A stretch of 64,000 nucleotides of DNA, taken from assembly GCF_001870905.1 (NCBI RefSeq), contig NZ_LNDC01000098.1:28569-92568 (forward strand). The letters are read 5' to 3'. Below the pieces are notes generated by a model. It made no database searches. It was not told the DNA's origin and worked only from the letters and a program-made list of their open reading frames with translations. The position numbers and the translations under genes were made by a program. Source of the stretch: Geitlerinema sp. PCC 9228. GTDB taxonomy: Bacteria; Cyanobacteriota; Cyanobacteriia; Cyanobacteriales; PCC-9228. This document shows, in pieces, positions 55,131 through 64,000 of this stretch; positions within the stretch are counted from its first letter, which is position 1; every line of letters starts with the position of its first letter.

Positions 55131-56429
55131 TTACTTTTGGGCGTGAACGCGGTCTGTCACTTCTGCCAAACGTTTCATAGCCGTTTCGATTTCCTCTGGG
55201 GTAGCCGTGAGGCTAATGCGAATGCACTGTTTGGTATGCTGCCACTCGGTTTTTAACCCAGGGAAAAACGGACTGCCGGGAACCACAATGACCCCGGCTT
55301 TTTTAATTTCTTGATAAAACTCCCAATCGCTGATGGGCAACTCTGGGAACCACAACCAAGCAAAAATGCCCCCTTCGGTGCGGTGTAACATCCAAGGAAC
55401 CTCGGGCATGTGTCGGTCTAGAGTGGCTTCCAGAATTTCTAATTTGTGTTTGTAGTGGGGTTGAATGGCATTTTGCGAAATTTCTGCCAACGCCCCCGAT
55501 TCGATCGCCCTAGCTGCGATCGCTTGTCCGTAGCGTGGGGAGTGAATGCACAAATTGGTTTGGAACGATTCCAAAGGTTGGATTGCCTGTTCGTCACCAA
55601 TGGCAATGCCAACACGTTCCCCAGGTAAGCCAGCTTTAGACAAACTCATGCAGTGCAGAATATTTTCTCCAAACACCGGCGTCATTTCGGTAAAGTTCAA
55701 CGCCGGAAATGGGGTTCCATAGGCAGAGTCTACCAAAACTGGAATATTGTAGGGCGCTGCTAGAGAGGCAATTTTGTGAACTTCTGCGTCGCTGAGAACG
55801 TTGCCAGTGGGATTGCAAGGGCGAGAAAAAATAACGCAGCCAGTACGTTCGTCAATTTCCACCTGGCTGAAATCGGGGCGGTATTTAAACCGGTGTGCCG
55901 CTTTATCTTCCTCAATGGTGGGTCTGTAGGCAACCAAGGTTTCCTTGTGCAACGCCGTCCCCCCATATCCCGTATAATCGGGACTTAAAGGCAGCACCAC
56001 CTTTTTGACGGTAGTTTCTCCGTTGGCAGTGGTGGCATACCCACCAAAAGCATTGGCAGCGTAAAAATATAAAGATTGGCTGCCCGGGGTAATGAGAACG
56101 TTGCGATCGCTTAAATTTAATCCATAGCGACGGTTAAAATCCTTTACCACCGCATCGATCAGTGGTGCGTATCCCTGGGAAGACCCGTAGCGACAGACCA
56201 CTTCCCCATATTCAGAACTGGCGAGCAAATCTGCCGTACAATCGCGCCATAATTGCTCTACCTCGGGCAAAATCACTGGATTCCCAGCGCTTAAATTCAG
56301 GAAATGTTTTCCTTCCCCAGAGCGCAGGGTTTCAATAATGTCTTTCATGATTGCCCGCACCCCGGTCAGGTGGGACATTTGTTCTCCGATTTCACTCAGC
56401 GCTGGATTCACGGCAAACACACTTTTCAA
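55131..56429 (-). CDS. Valine-pyruvate-type aminotransferase (AvtA-like)
   Basis: PLP fold-type I enzyme of 432 residues. Family marks are HFLNLSAGNPVILPE, ITPGSQSLYFYA, the PLP-adjacent FSRPCNPTGN and the Schiff-base lysine in MSLSKAGLPGERVG. The match to AvtA-type enzymes (which exchange valine and pyruvate amino groups) is by pattern. No ATG is available at the start: TTG at 56429 or GTG at 56420 gives the N-terminus, with no clear ribosome-binding site. It is the first gene of an operon with rimM. Confidence 0.88.
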   Translation of the reverse strand: MKSVFAVNPALSEIGEQMSHLTGVRAIMKDIIETLRSGEGKHFLNLSAGNPVILPEVEQLWRDCTADLLASSEYGEVVCRYGSSQGYAPLIDAVVKDFNRRYGLNLSDRNVLITPGSQSLYFYAANAFGGYATTANGETTVKKVVLPLSPDYTGYGGTALHKETLVAYRPTIEEDKAAHRFKYRPDFSQVEIDERTGCVIFSRPCNPTGNVLSDAEVHKIASLAAPYNIPVLVDSAYGTPFPALNFTEMTPVFGENILHCMSLSKAGLPGERVGIAIGDEQAIQPLESFQTNLCIHSPRYGQAIAARAIESGALAEISQNAIQPHYKHKLEILEATLDRHMPEVPWMLHRTEGGIFAWLWFPELPISDWEFYQEIKKAGVIVVPGSPFFPGLKTEWQHTKQCIRISLTATPEEIETAMKRLAEVTDRVHAQK

Positions 56430-56985
56430 TTACTCGTTTCGCCTGCTCGAAGCCCTGTAGCCCCCGAAGGGATCTTACTTGCTTCCATCGTACCTGCTCC
56501 CCACTTAGGTAGGCGTAGCAAGGAATACTTTTTTAATTTTAGAGGATTTGTACGATCGGTAGCACTTGCACAATAGTAGGAAAAAGCGTCCAGAATATCA
56601 AGCAGCAAATCTTAAAAAAATTCGACGTTCTGGGGGGAATGGCAAATTTGATTGTAAGGTGGCTAGAAAGGAATACGTGTGACGACGTACCAACCGGCAG
56701 CCACCCCCTGGACGCTACCAATTTGACAGGCTAGCCATATTCCTCTATTTGTCCAACTTGCAAGTTTTGCCAACTGTTCTGGTTTTTGGTCGTCAGTTGC
56801 AGCGATTCTTCCGTAACTGCAACCATTTGGCCGGTGCCATCCCCGAGCCATCGCCAACAAACTGAATGGGAATTGGTCGATGTTTGCTAATTGTAGCGCA
56901 TTGGCTGGTATTTTCCTAGTTCTTACTTGCTTTTCTCTGTTTTTCCCTATTTTTTTCTACCTGAAGTTATTTGGAGACAGCTCCT
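56430..56985. other. Intergenic region, nothing recognised
   Basis: 556 bases between the divergent aminotransferase and glgP genes. Three short frames of 60-70 codons cross it on the minus strand, with no credible start or composition. A Cys-rich or RNA motif was not seen. It should hold two promoters. Confidence 0.45.
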
Positions 56986-59184
56986 ATGAATCCCATAGAA
57001 CAACTGCGACAAAAACTTCCCCTGTCCATTCAGCGACTGGCGGATTTAGCATACAACTACTGGTGGAGTTGGACCAGCGATCGCTTATCTCTATTTCGCG
57101 ATATTTATCCCGAAGTTTGGGAGAGCACCAATCGCAATCCCGTGGCTGTCTTAAACTCCGTCGATCCCGTACGCCTCAGCCAACTGGCTAGCGATCCCAT
57201 TTATATCCAACGGGTTAAACACATGGCGGAAAAATTTGACAGCTACATGCAAGAAACCGATACCTGGGCCGCTCGCGTCGCGCCTCATATAACCCGCGAT
57301 CGCCCGATTATTTACTTTTCCGCCGAATTTGGCATTCATGAATCCTTACCCATCTACTCCGGTGGCTTGGGAATTTTAGCCGGCGACCATCTCAAATCCG
57401 CTTCTGACTTGGGCTTGCCCATAGTAGGGGTCGGCTTGCTGTACCGCCAGGGCTACTTCCACCAACGCATCAACCGCCACGGCTGGCAAGAAGATTACTA
57501 CATCGATAGCAACTTTGACGAAATGCCCTTGCAGTTGATGGTAGATGGCAACGGCGATCCCATTACCATAACCCTGTCCATTCGCGAACGCCCGGTTAAC
57601 ATTCAAATCTGGAAAGCTATGGTGGGTCGTACCGTCTTATATCTGCTGGATACCGACCGAGAAGACAACGATCCCATCGACCGCTGGCTGACCGGACATC
57701 TGTACGGCGGCAATAAAGATACCCGCATCGCCCAAGAAATGCTGCTGGGCATTGGTGGGGTGCGTGCTTTAAAAGCATTGGGCGTCCAACCCAGCCTCTA
57801 CCACCTGAACGAAGGGCATGCTGCCTTTTGTACTTTAGAGATTGCCCGCGAGCAAATGCAGCAAACCAGTCGCAGCTTCCACGAAGTAGAACCGCAAGTG
57901 CGAGAACGCTGCGTGTTTACCACTCACACCCCGGTTCCTGCCGGTCACGATTCCTTCACCGCCGACTTGATGGATTCTTCTTTTGCCGAATACTGGCGAG
58001 AATTGGGATTGACTCGCCATCAGTTCCTTACTTTAGGGGCGCGTCGGTTGGGCGATCCCTGGGAACCGTTTAATATGACCGTTTTGGCTTTGCGCATGTG
58101 CCGCACTGCCAATGGGGTTTCTCGCCTGCATGGCCAAGTTTCCCGACAAATGTGGCAAATTCTGTATCCTGATTGCCAAGAAGATGAAGTTCCCATCGGG
58201 CACATTACCAACGGTGTGCACGTGCGTAGCTGGACGGCACCGTTGATGGCTGATTTGTACAATCAATATTTAGGGGAAGATTGGTCCCACCGGGTCAGCG
58301 ATGCGCAAGTTTGGTCCCAAATCGATCGCGTTCCCGACGGCGAACTGTGGTGGCGTCACCAAATCTTGAAAAACCGGTTGGTGAATCACGCCCGTTCCCA
58401 AGCCAAAAAAGCCCGAGAAAACCGCGGTGGCGATATTTCTGAAATCGAAGCCTGCGATCGCTTGCTGGATCCGGATGTCCTCACCATTGGCTTTGCCCGT
58501 CGTTTTAGTTTGTACAAACGCGCCTACTTGCTGCTGCAAGACCCCGAACGCATGGTGCGGATTTTAGCCAATCCCGAACGACCGGTACAGTTGGTGTTTG
58601 CCGGTAAAGCCCATCCCGCCGACGAACAGGGCAAACGGGTGTTACAGCGGTTGTTTGAATGGCGGGAAAAACATCCCGAAGTCCGCGACCGGGTGGCCTT
58701 TTTGGAAGATTACGACATTCACACTGCCCAGAAACTGGTGCAAGGGGTGGATGTATGGTTGAATACCCCCCGCCGCCCCTTGGAAGCTTCCGGTACCAGC
58801 GGTCAAAAAGTTTGCCTCAACGGCGGTTTGAACTTTAGTATCCTCGACGGTTGGTGGTGCGAAGGCTATCAAGAATCCCCTAATGGTAAAGGCATCAACG
58901 GCTGGGCTATTGGCAAAGACGCCGAAGCCGAGGACCAAAACCAGCAAGACCGTTGGGATGCGGAGTCCCTCTACCATTTGCTAGAATCTGAAATTGTGCC
59001 CTTGTACTACGATCGCGATCGCACGGGGTTGTCCCCTGGTTGGTGTGCCATGATGAAGGCCTCCATCAAAACCAACGCCCCGGTGTTCAATACCGATCGG
59101 ATGATTTCCGAATACGTGACGAAGGTATATGCCCCTGAGGCAAAAGTGACAGCCGAACCTGTTTTTGCCGAAGCGATCGCTTAG
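56986..59184 (+). CDS. glgP: Alpha-glucan (glycogen) phosphorylase, DUF3417 type
   Basis: Releases glucose-1-phosphate from glycogen ends. The ATG at 56986 follows a GGAG; a TTG at 56971 would add five residues. The 732-residue enzyme is the short GT35 form that starts with a DUF3417 module (LADLAYNYWWSWTSDRLSLF). The phosphorylase core follows (YFSAEFGIHESLPIYSGGLGILAGDHLKSAS, given in parts), with the PLP-lysine region near GTSGQKVCLNGGLNFSILDGWW. It is the first of the glgP-tab2-glgC cluster. Confidence 0.95.
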   Translation: MNPIEQLRQKLPLSIQRLADLAYNYWWSWTSDRLSLFRDIYPEVWESTNRNPVAVLNSVDPVRLSQLASDPIYIQRVKHMAEKFDSYMQETDTWAARVAPHITRDRPIIYFSAEFGIHESLPIYSGGLGILAGDHLKSASDLGLPIVGVGLLYRQGYFHQRINRHGWQEDYYIDSNFDEMPLQLMVDGNGDPITITLSIRERPVNIQIWKAMVGRTVLYLLDTDREDNDPIDRWLTGHLYGGNKDTRIAQEMLLGIGGVRALKALGVQPSLYHLNEGHAAFCTLEIAREQMQQTSRSFHEVEPQVRERCVFTTHTPVPAGHDSFTADLMDSSFAEYWRELGLTRHQFLTLGARRLGDPWEPFNMTVLALRMCRTANGVSRLHGQVSRQMWQILYPDCQEDEVPIGHITNGVHVRSWTAPLMADLYNQYLGEDWSHRVSDAQVWSQIDRVPDGELWWRHQILKNRLVNHARSQAKKARENRGGDISEIEACDRLLDPDVLTIGFARRFSLYKRAYLLLQDPERMVRILANPERPVQLVFAGKAHPADEQGKRVLQRLFEWREKHPEVRDRVAFLEDYDIHTAQKLVQGVDVWLNTPRRPLEASGTSGQKVCLNGGLNFSILDGWWCEGYQESPNGKGINGWAIGKDAEAEDQNQQDRWDAESLYHLLESEIVPLYYDRDRTGLSPGWCAMMKASIKTNAPVFNTDRMISEYVTKVYAPEAKVTAEPVFAEAIA

Positions 59185-59319
59185 TGGTGCTTGGGTAGAG
59201 AAGTGTACCGAGCGTACCGAGGGTGGGGGCCTGGGAGATAGAAAAGTAAATTTTGTCTCCGAAGCCCCCACACCCCATGCCTCGAAGCCCCAGCCCCTCC
59301 TCTTCCCACCACAACCCCT

Positions 59320-60156
59320 ATGTCCGTCTGGCAAGCAGATTTCTACCGTCGTCCGCTGAAAAACCAAGAAGGTCAACCTCTGTGGGAACTTTTCCTGTGC
59401 GATCGCACGGGAGAGTTCCGCTATACTGACTTTTGTCCGCAAAAATCAGCCAGTTCCGAATGGCTGCGATCGCAGTTGCAAAGCTTCGACCCCCAGCAAC
59501 TGCCAGCAGCCATCCACGTCTTTCGTCCGGCGAGCGTACCATTGCTGCAAGCGGCTGCCGATCCCTTGGGGATTGCTGTGGTTCCCACCCGGCATACGGC
59601 AATGTTAAAGCAATTGTTGCGGGAACGGTTGTTTTTCTATCGTCAAAGTCCCGAATATACCGGCGAAGAATACGACCCCCTGGCGGTGGAACGACCGGCC
59701 CCAGTACCGGTACCAGAACACCTGTGGGGCGATCGCTGGCGATTTGCCAATTTAAAAGCGGGGGTCATTGAAGATTTATTTCGCGATCGTCCCATGCCTT
59801 TTCAATCCATGCCCGAGGAATTTTTGCCCGTCAATCTAAAACTGGCTTCCACCATTGCCGTTCCCGGGGTAGTTATCGACGGGGGGCGCAATTCCAAACG
59901 CTTGGGCAACTGGCTAACCGAACAAAATCCCGTCAGAATCGATTACATCCCCGGGCAACCAGATGGTTTAATTTTAGAAGCGGGATTGGCAGACCGTTGG
60001 GTGTTAGCCACCTTTGAAGATCGAGAAGTGAGCGAAGCCGGGCATTTATACCAGCAACGATTGTTACAAAGTCGTGGCTTGCACTTTTTGTTGGTACAAC
60101 CGGATAATTCTGGAATGACCTACACGGGATTTTGGTTGCTACTGCGGGAAACGTAA
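59320..60156 (+). CDS. Tab2/Atab2-family RNA-binding protein
   Basis: In plants and algae Tab2 is needed to translate psaB (photosystem I) mRNA; the cyanobacterial relative is thought to bind RNA of photosystem genes. The 278-residue protein starts WQADFYRRPLKNQEGQPLWEL, contains TLRCDRTG-like LFLCDRTGEFRYTDFCPQ and IHVFRPASVPLLQAAAD, and ends HFLLVQPDNSGMTYTGFWLL, all typical. It lies between glgP and glgC on the same strand, 135 bases after glgP; co-transcription is possible but the gap is Gly/Pro-type spacer sequence. Confidence 0.93.
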   Translation: MSVWQADFYRRPLKNQEGQPLWELFLCDRTGEFRYTDFCPQKSASSEWLRSQLQSFDPQQLPAAIHVFRPASVPLLQAAADPLGIAVVPTRHTAMLKQLLRERLFFYRQSPEYTGEEYDPLAVERPAPVPVPEHLWGDRWRFANLKAGVIEDLFRDRPMPFQSMPEEFLPVNLKLASTIAVPGVVIDGGRNSKRLGNWLTEQNPVRIDYIPGQPDGLILEAGLADRWVLATFEDREVSEAGHLYQQRLLQSRGLHFLLVQPDNSGMTYTGFWLLLRET

Positions 60157-60284
60157 TTGTGCTAGCCACAGAAGCGATCGCGCCGTTTTTTCCCAGCTAG
60201 TTTAGCGATCCCCCTTACCAACGAAGCCTCTGAGTCCTAAACTGAGAACTGAAGACAACCTTGGCAGTTGAGAGGTTTTTACCC

Positions 60285-61574
60285 GTGAAACGAGTCTTAG
60301 GCATTATCCTTGGAGGCGGTGCCGGTACGCGCCTATATCCGCTCACCAAACTGCGGGCTAAGCCTGCGGTTCCCCTGGCTGGGAAATATCGCCTCATCGA
60401 TATTCCTGTCAGCAATTGTATCAATTCTGACATCCTGAAGATTTACGTTCTGACGCAATTTAACTCCGCTTCCCTCAACCGTCACATCACCCGTACCTAT
60501 AACTTCAGCGGTTTCCTGGAAGGATTTGTGGAAGTCCTGGCAGCCCAACAAACCCCCGAAGACCCCACCTGGTTCCAAGGAACCGCCGATGCGGTACGCA
60601 AATATTTGTGGCTGTTTCAAGAATGGGATGTGGACCAATACCTCATCCTCTCTGGCGACCACCTCTACCGCATGGACTACCGCCGATTTTTAGAAACCCA
60701 CCGGGAAAATCATGCCGATATCACCATTTCCGTTCTTCCCATCGATGAAAAACGGGCTTCTGACTTTGGCTTGATGAAAGTTAACCAGAAAGGGCAAATT
60801 ATTGACTTTAGCGAAAAACCCAAAGGGGAGGATATCAGAAAAATGTGGGTAGATACCTCTTCCTTAGGCCTGCCTGCCGAACAAGCGAAAAAACAACCCT
60901 ACATTGCCTCCATGGGGATTTATGTTTTCAACAAGGAGGTCATGCACAAACTGCTGCGGGAACATCCCCAACACACAGACTTCGGTAAAGAAGTGATTCC
61001 TGCAGCCGCCAGCAAATACAACGTGCAAGCCCACCTGTTCAACGGCTACTGGGAAGACATCGGCACCATCGAAGCCTTTTACAATGCCAATTTAGCCCTT
61101 ACCCAGCAACCCTTACCGCCTTTTAGTTTTTACGACGAAAAAGCCCCCATTTACACCCGCGCCCGGCATTTGCCCCCCACCAAGTTACTGGATGCCCAAA
61201 TCCTGGAATCCATTGTGGGCGAAGGATGTATTCTGAAAGACTGCCGCGTGGTCAATTCTGTACTGGGTATTCGTTCGCGTGTGGAGGCAGGTTGCATTAT
61301 TGAAGACAGCTTGATTATGGGAGCGGATTACTACGAATCCTACGCCGAACGCAATTCTAGTGCCGATGAGGACACCATTCCGGTCGGGATCGGAGCCAAC
61401 TCCACTATCCGCCGGGCAATTATTGATAAAAACGCGCGCATTGGTCGGCAAGTGCAAATTGTCAATACGGCTCGGGTGCAAGAATCCAATCGGGAAACGG
61501 AAGGCTTTTACATTCGCAATGGCATCGTGGTGATTTTGAAAAATGCGGTCATTCCTTCGGGAACCGTGATTTAG
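60285..61574 (+). CDS. glgC: Glucose-1-phosphate adenylyltransferase (ADP-glucose pyrophosphorylase)
   Basis: Commits carbon to glycogen by making ADP-glucose. I start at GTG 60285, which gives (V)[19 protein letters not shown] and 429 residues, the usual cyanobacterial length; a TTG at 60261 would add eight. Motifs: [47 protein letters not shown], then the left-handed beta-helix C-terminus ([34 protein letters not shown]). In the family it is activated by 3-phosphoglycerate and inhibited by phosphate. It opposes glgP, 1.1 kb upstream. Confidence 0.97.
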   Translation: MKRVLGIILGGGAGTRLYPLTKLRAKPAVPLAGKYRLIDIPVSNCINSDILKIYVLTQFNSASLNRHITRTYNFSGFLEGFVEVLAAQQTPEDPTWFQGTADAVRKYLWLFQEWDVDQYLILSGDHLYRMDYRRFLETHRENHADITISVLPIDEKRASDFGLMKVNQKGQIIDFSEKPKGEDIRKMWVDTSSLGLPAEQAKKQPYIASMGIYVFNKEVMHKLLREHPQHTDFGKEVIPAAASKYNVQAHLFNGYWEDIGTIEAFYNANLALTQQPLPPFSFYDEKAPIYTRARHLPPTKLLDAQILESIVGEGCILKDCRVVNSVLGIRSRVEAGCIIEDSLIMGADYYESYAERNSSADEDTIPVGIGANSTIRRAIIDKNARIGRQVQIVNTARVQESNRETEGFYIRNGIVVILKNAVIPSGTVI

Positions 61575-61757
61575 ACTGGATTAGACGGCTATTTCCACCG
61601 GGAGAAAGCTGCCAAAAATGGGGAATGTGGTATGGTAACGGCAATGGGGTTTGGCTGGACTTCCATGCCCAGGGGCAAGCAAACAGGTTCGCTTTTCCCA
61701 TTCCCTGTTTTTTCATAGTTTTTCATTTGGCTGGCGATCGCTGTTGGTGGTTGAGAT

Positions 61758-62225
61758 ATGGCCCATTTAATTTTCCTGATCGGCTTGCCGGGCAGTGGAA
61801 AGTCCTATTCAGCCCAGAAAATGCTGGCAGAAAAACCGCAGCGGTTGCTCGTTTCCACCGATGCCATTCGGGAGCAACTTTTCGGCGATGCTGGCATCCA
61901 AGGTGCTTGGCTAGTCATTGAAAAGGAAATTCGGCAGCAATTCGTGCAAGCCGTACAACAAGAAAAAGAAACGATTTACGATGCTACCAACGCCCAGCGA
62001 CGACACCGCCGTGAAGCGATCGCCCTGGCACGTTCGGTTGGCTTCACCTATCTCACTGGCGTTTGGCTAGACACGCCAGTACAATTATGTATAGAGAGGA
62101 ACCAACATCGCCAGCGTCAAGTCCCCGAGGAAATTATCTGGCGCATGAGTCGCCAGCTCAACGATGCCCCACCAAGGATCGAAGATGGTTTCGATCGCTT
62201 GATGCGCCTAGATGGCAGTTCGTAG
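61758..62225 (+). CDS. P-loop kinase of the AAA/PNK-like family
   Basis: 155 residues. The Walker A motif is IFLIGLPGSGKSYSA (4-18), followed by VSTDAIREQLFGD, EKETIYDATNAQRRHRREAIALARS and a C-terminal lid with ERNQHRQRQVPEEIIWRM. This arrangement is shared with polynucleotide kinase and Zeta-toxin-like kinases. The substrate is unknown; no antitoxin gene is beside it. It precedes the DnaJ gene on the same strand. Confidence 0.85.
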   Translation: MAHLIFLIGLPGSGKSYSAQKMLAEKPQRLLVSTDAIREQLFGDAGIQGAWLVIEKEIRQQFVQAVQQEKETIYDATNAQRRHRREAIALARSVGFTYLTGVWLDTPVQLCIERNQHRQRQVPEEIIWRMSRQLNDAPPRIEDGFDRLMRLDGSS

Positions 62226-62328
62226 CAACGAGCAGGGAACATCCATCGAAGGTAATTGCGGCTCAGACTAGGTTCGGACTGCGTGGCAAGAACTTTTGTA
62301 GACCGTCATTCGGGAAAGGGAAAGAAAC

Positions 62329-63372
62329 ATGGCTACAACGGACTTCAAGGACTACTACCAAATTCTTGGAGTAAGCAAGAACGCGAGTACGGATGAAATT
62401 AAAAAGGCTTACCGACGCCTGGCACGTAAGTACCATCCGGATATGAACCCAGGCGATCGCGAGGCCGAAGCGCGTTTTAAGGAAGTCAGCGAAGCCTACG
62501 AAGTGCTCTCCGACCCGGAAAAACGTAAGAAATACGACCAGTTTGGCCGGTATTGGAAACAAGCGGGCACCGCCGGTGCTGGTGGCTATGGTGCCGGTGC
62601 TGGTGCTGCTGGTGCTACGGATTTTGGTGGTTTTGACTTTAGCAAGTACGCCAGTTTCGATGAGTTTCTCAACGACTTGCTCGGTCGCGTAGGCGGACCC
62701 GGTGCCGGTGGCTACCGCCAAACCTGGAGTTACGATACCACCAGGGACCCCGGTTTTGGTGGTGGATTTGGTGGTTTCGAGGATTTCTTTAGCGATTTTA
62801 GCGATCGCAGAACCACCACGACGTCTTCAGCAGCGTTAGACCGAGAAGCCTCTATTACCCTGGATTTCTCCGACGCCTTCCACGGTGTGGAAAAACAATT
62901 AGCAATTGGTTCGGAAGTGCTGAAAGTACGCATTCCCCCAGGTGTCAAACCAGGCAGTCGGGTCCGTTTGCGCGGCAAAGGCAAACCCAGTCCCTACGAT
63001 CCGAACACGCGCGGCGATTTATACCTCAGCGTCAATCTCAAACCCCACGAATTCTTCGCTTTTGAAGGGGATAATTTGGTTTGCGAAGTGCCCATTACCC
63101 CCGATGAGGCAGCTTTGGGTGCTACCATTCAAGTTCCCACCCCCGATGGCGAAGTGTCTGTAAACGTTCCTGCTGGCGTTCGTTCCGGTCAAGCACTGCG
63201 CCTGCGTTCCAAAGGCTGGCCGATGCCGAAAAAAGGACGTTCCGACCTATTGGCACGGGTGACTATTGTACCGCCGAAAAATCTCAGCAATGAGGAACGG
63301 CAACATTACGAAAAATTGCGCCAGTTGCGCCGCCAAGACCCCCGCGCTCACTTACGGAAGTTCTATCTATAG
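62329..63372 (+). CDS. DnaJ-domain co-chaperone, CbpA-type
   Basis: 347 residues. The N-terminal J domain ([27 protein letters not shown] in YHPDMNPGD) is complete, followed by a Gly/Ala-rich linker (about 84-155, with [19 protein letters not shown]). Two C-terminal DnaJ substrate domains follow ([31 protein letters not shown] [15 protein letters not shown]). No zinc-finger domain is present, so it is the CbpA type rather than DnaJ itself. It activates Hsp70 and delivers substrates. Start codon ATG at 62329 after GGAAAGG. Confidence 0.94.
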   Translation: MATTDFKDYYQILGVSKNASTDEIKKAYRRLARKYHPDMNPGDREAEARFKEVSEAYEVLSDPEKRKKYDQFGRYWKQAGTAGAGGYGAGAGAAGATDFGGFDFSKYASFDEFLNDLLGRVGGPGAGGYRQTWSYDTTRDPGFGGGFGGFEDFFSDFSDRRTTTTSSAALDREASITLDFSDAFHGVEKQLAIGSEVLKVRIPPGVKPGSRVRLRGKGKPSPYDPNTRGDLYLSVNLKPHEFFAFEGDNLVCEVPITPDEAALGATIQVPTPDGEVSVNVPAGVRSGQALRLRSKGWPMPKKGRSDLLARVTIVPPKNLSNEERQHYEKLRQLRRQDPRAHLRKFYL

Positions 63373-63740
63373 CTTTTGTAGGCTTGGCTGAATTGGTATT
63401 TCCCGAACCAATCCATGCCAACGCTCTGCGGCGATCGCGATCGCCGTTGTATTTTTTGGGAAAACAGTAATTTTCATACCAAATCCGTCCTGCGAAAACC
63501 CGAAAAATTTTACCACATTCGACCTGCAGTCTTCTTCGGTACTTCCTCTATCTCAATGAATGATTGGTACACATCGGATTTGGTATCAGCAGCGATCGCG
63601 GGCAAATACGATATTCTCAAATGAGAAAATAGGTAGAATCGACAAACTGGCAAAATCGCAAACTAATAAAAAATTCATGCGATCGCCTCAAAACACTTTG
63701 ACAGGTAACGTGCGATGGATTGTGGATCGTGGTAGCTTAC
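63373..63740. other. Intergenic region, nothing recognised
   Basis: 368 bases after the DnaJ gene up to the Gly-codon-rich tract. Two or three short forward frames occur (for example from 63415), with no recognisable content. Two HIP1-like sites are present. Confidence 0.4.
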
Positions 63741-63956
63741 TTAACCACCACCACCTCCTCCACCTCCTCCACCACCGCCAGCACCGCCGCCACCGCCGCC
63801 ACCACCACCGCCACCGGCACCACCGCCACCGGCACCAGGCGCACCACCACCGCCAGCAGACCGGCGCGGAATTTTTTCTTCCTTTTGTTCTTCATAGTCG
63901 CAGCAATGGCAACTATAATTGACACTCTCACGAATAGAATTCGTGAGATTCTCGCT
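63741..63956 (-). pseudogene. Glycine-rich frame without a visible start codon
   Basis: On the minus strand a frame open from 63956 to the TAA at 63741-63743 encodes 71 residues: a Cys-rich head (SCHCCDYEEQKEEKIPRRS) followed by about 37 residues that are nearly all Gly, with a few Ala and Pro. GGN codons are mixed (GGT, GGC, GGA), as in a real Gly tract. No ATG, GTG or TTG lies in frame; the nearest ATG, at 63960, is in another frame and stops after 10 codons, exactly where a palindrome sits (63926-63948). Either the gene is broken by a frameshift or the real start lies elsewhere. Also readable in other frames as Pro- or Val-rich, but these look like shadows. Confidence 0.4.
63926..63948. 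promoter_or_regulatory. Perfect palindrome, 10-bp arms
   Basis: TCTCACGAAT (63926-63935) and ATTCGTGAGA (63939-63948) are exact inverted copies around a 3-base loop. It overlaps the start region of the Gly-rich frame. It could be an operator, a short palindromic insertion or part of a leader; nothing in the window settles this. Confidence 0.5.
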
Positions 63957-64000
63957 TCATTGGGTGTGCCTAGATGGATTAGCTATGCTAGTCCATCCCC

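Noticed and set aside
56880..57191. Plus-strand frame overlapping the start of glgP
   Set aside because: It is offset from the phosphorylase frame and shows no motif after its hydrophobic start; glgP explains the region.
63560..63922. Plus-strand His/Arg-rich frame over the end tract
   Set aside because: The His and Arg runs are what CAC/CGC-type triplets give when the Gly-coding tract is read in another frame. There is no recognisable domain or good start.
63737..63931. Minus-strand Val-rich frame over the same tract
   Set aside because: It reads the tract as GTG/GCG (Val and Ala) and looks like a shadow of the Gly frame, although it has an internal ATG.

Overview
The window is chromosomal DNA from a cyanobacterium. 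The signs are the very frequent HIP1 octamer (GCGATCGC), a Calvin-cycle type glyceraldehyde-3-phosphate dehydrogenase (Gap2), a Tab2-type photosystem translation factor, a Cyp38-like lumenal cyclophilin, ADP-glucose pyrophosphorylase, and small families found mainly in cyanobacteria (DUF3082 beside ispE, DUF2808). Most genes are housekeeping genes in short operons. I cannot name the species from the sequence.

Layout: 1-4500 holds a cut-off membrane-anchored gene, an orphan IS630-type helix-turn-helix fragment, a TPR protein, a low-complexity protein and an MFS transporter. 4537-8651 has tRNA-Arg(ACG), tgt, a small membrane protein, rsmA, ispE and a DUF3082 gene. 8714-14248 is the str operon on the minus strand (rpsL-rpsG-fusA-tuf-rpsJ), preceded by an A-type Fe-S carrier gene. 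14850-16425 is a compact IscB element: a structured omega RNA, then the IscB RNA-guided nuclease, with no transposase. 16601-23004 has a GerMN protein, an ArsR regulator, accB, efp, cyclophilin, thiL and gap2. 23479-33529 has nadD, murC-murB, ybaB, ligA, a Gfo/Idh oxidoreductase, an RNase D-like exonuclease and trpB. 33795-45569 has a secreted protein ending in 24 Asp, a SUI1 factor, a three-gene surface-polysaccharide operon, an isochorismatase-like hydrolase, tRNA-Gly(UCC), tenA, a Spo0M-like protein and a secreted nuclease.

46089-52181 is the defence region. A complete type I restriction-modification operon (hsdM-hsdS-hsdR) lies between two short arrays of the same 37-bp CRISPR repeat, in the same orientation. 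No cas gene is present, but a C-terminal remnant of a WYL-type regulator lies just beyond the right array. From 52359 to the end come a cation/proton antiporter, a TerD-family protein, rimM and an aminotransferase, a glycogen cluster (glgP, tab2, glgC), a P-loop kinase, a DnaJ protein, and a glycine-codon-rich tract whose reading frame has no visible start.

The most interesting parts are the IscB/omega RNA element, where interleaved helices can be read directly and a guide can be predicted, and the CRISPR-repeat-bracketed restriction-modification operon. The other notable points are small: a tuf leader hairpin, an Asp-codon microsatellite, a broken Gly-rich frame with a palindrome at the break, and an ArsR operator candidate.
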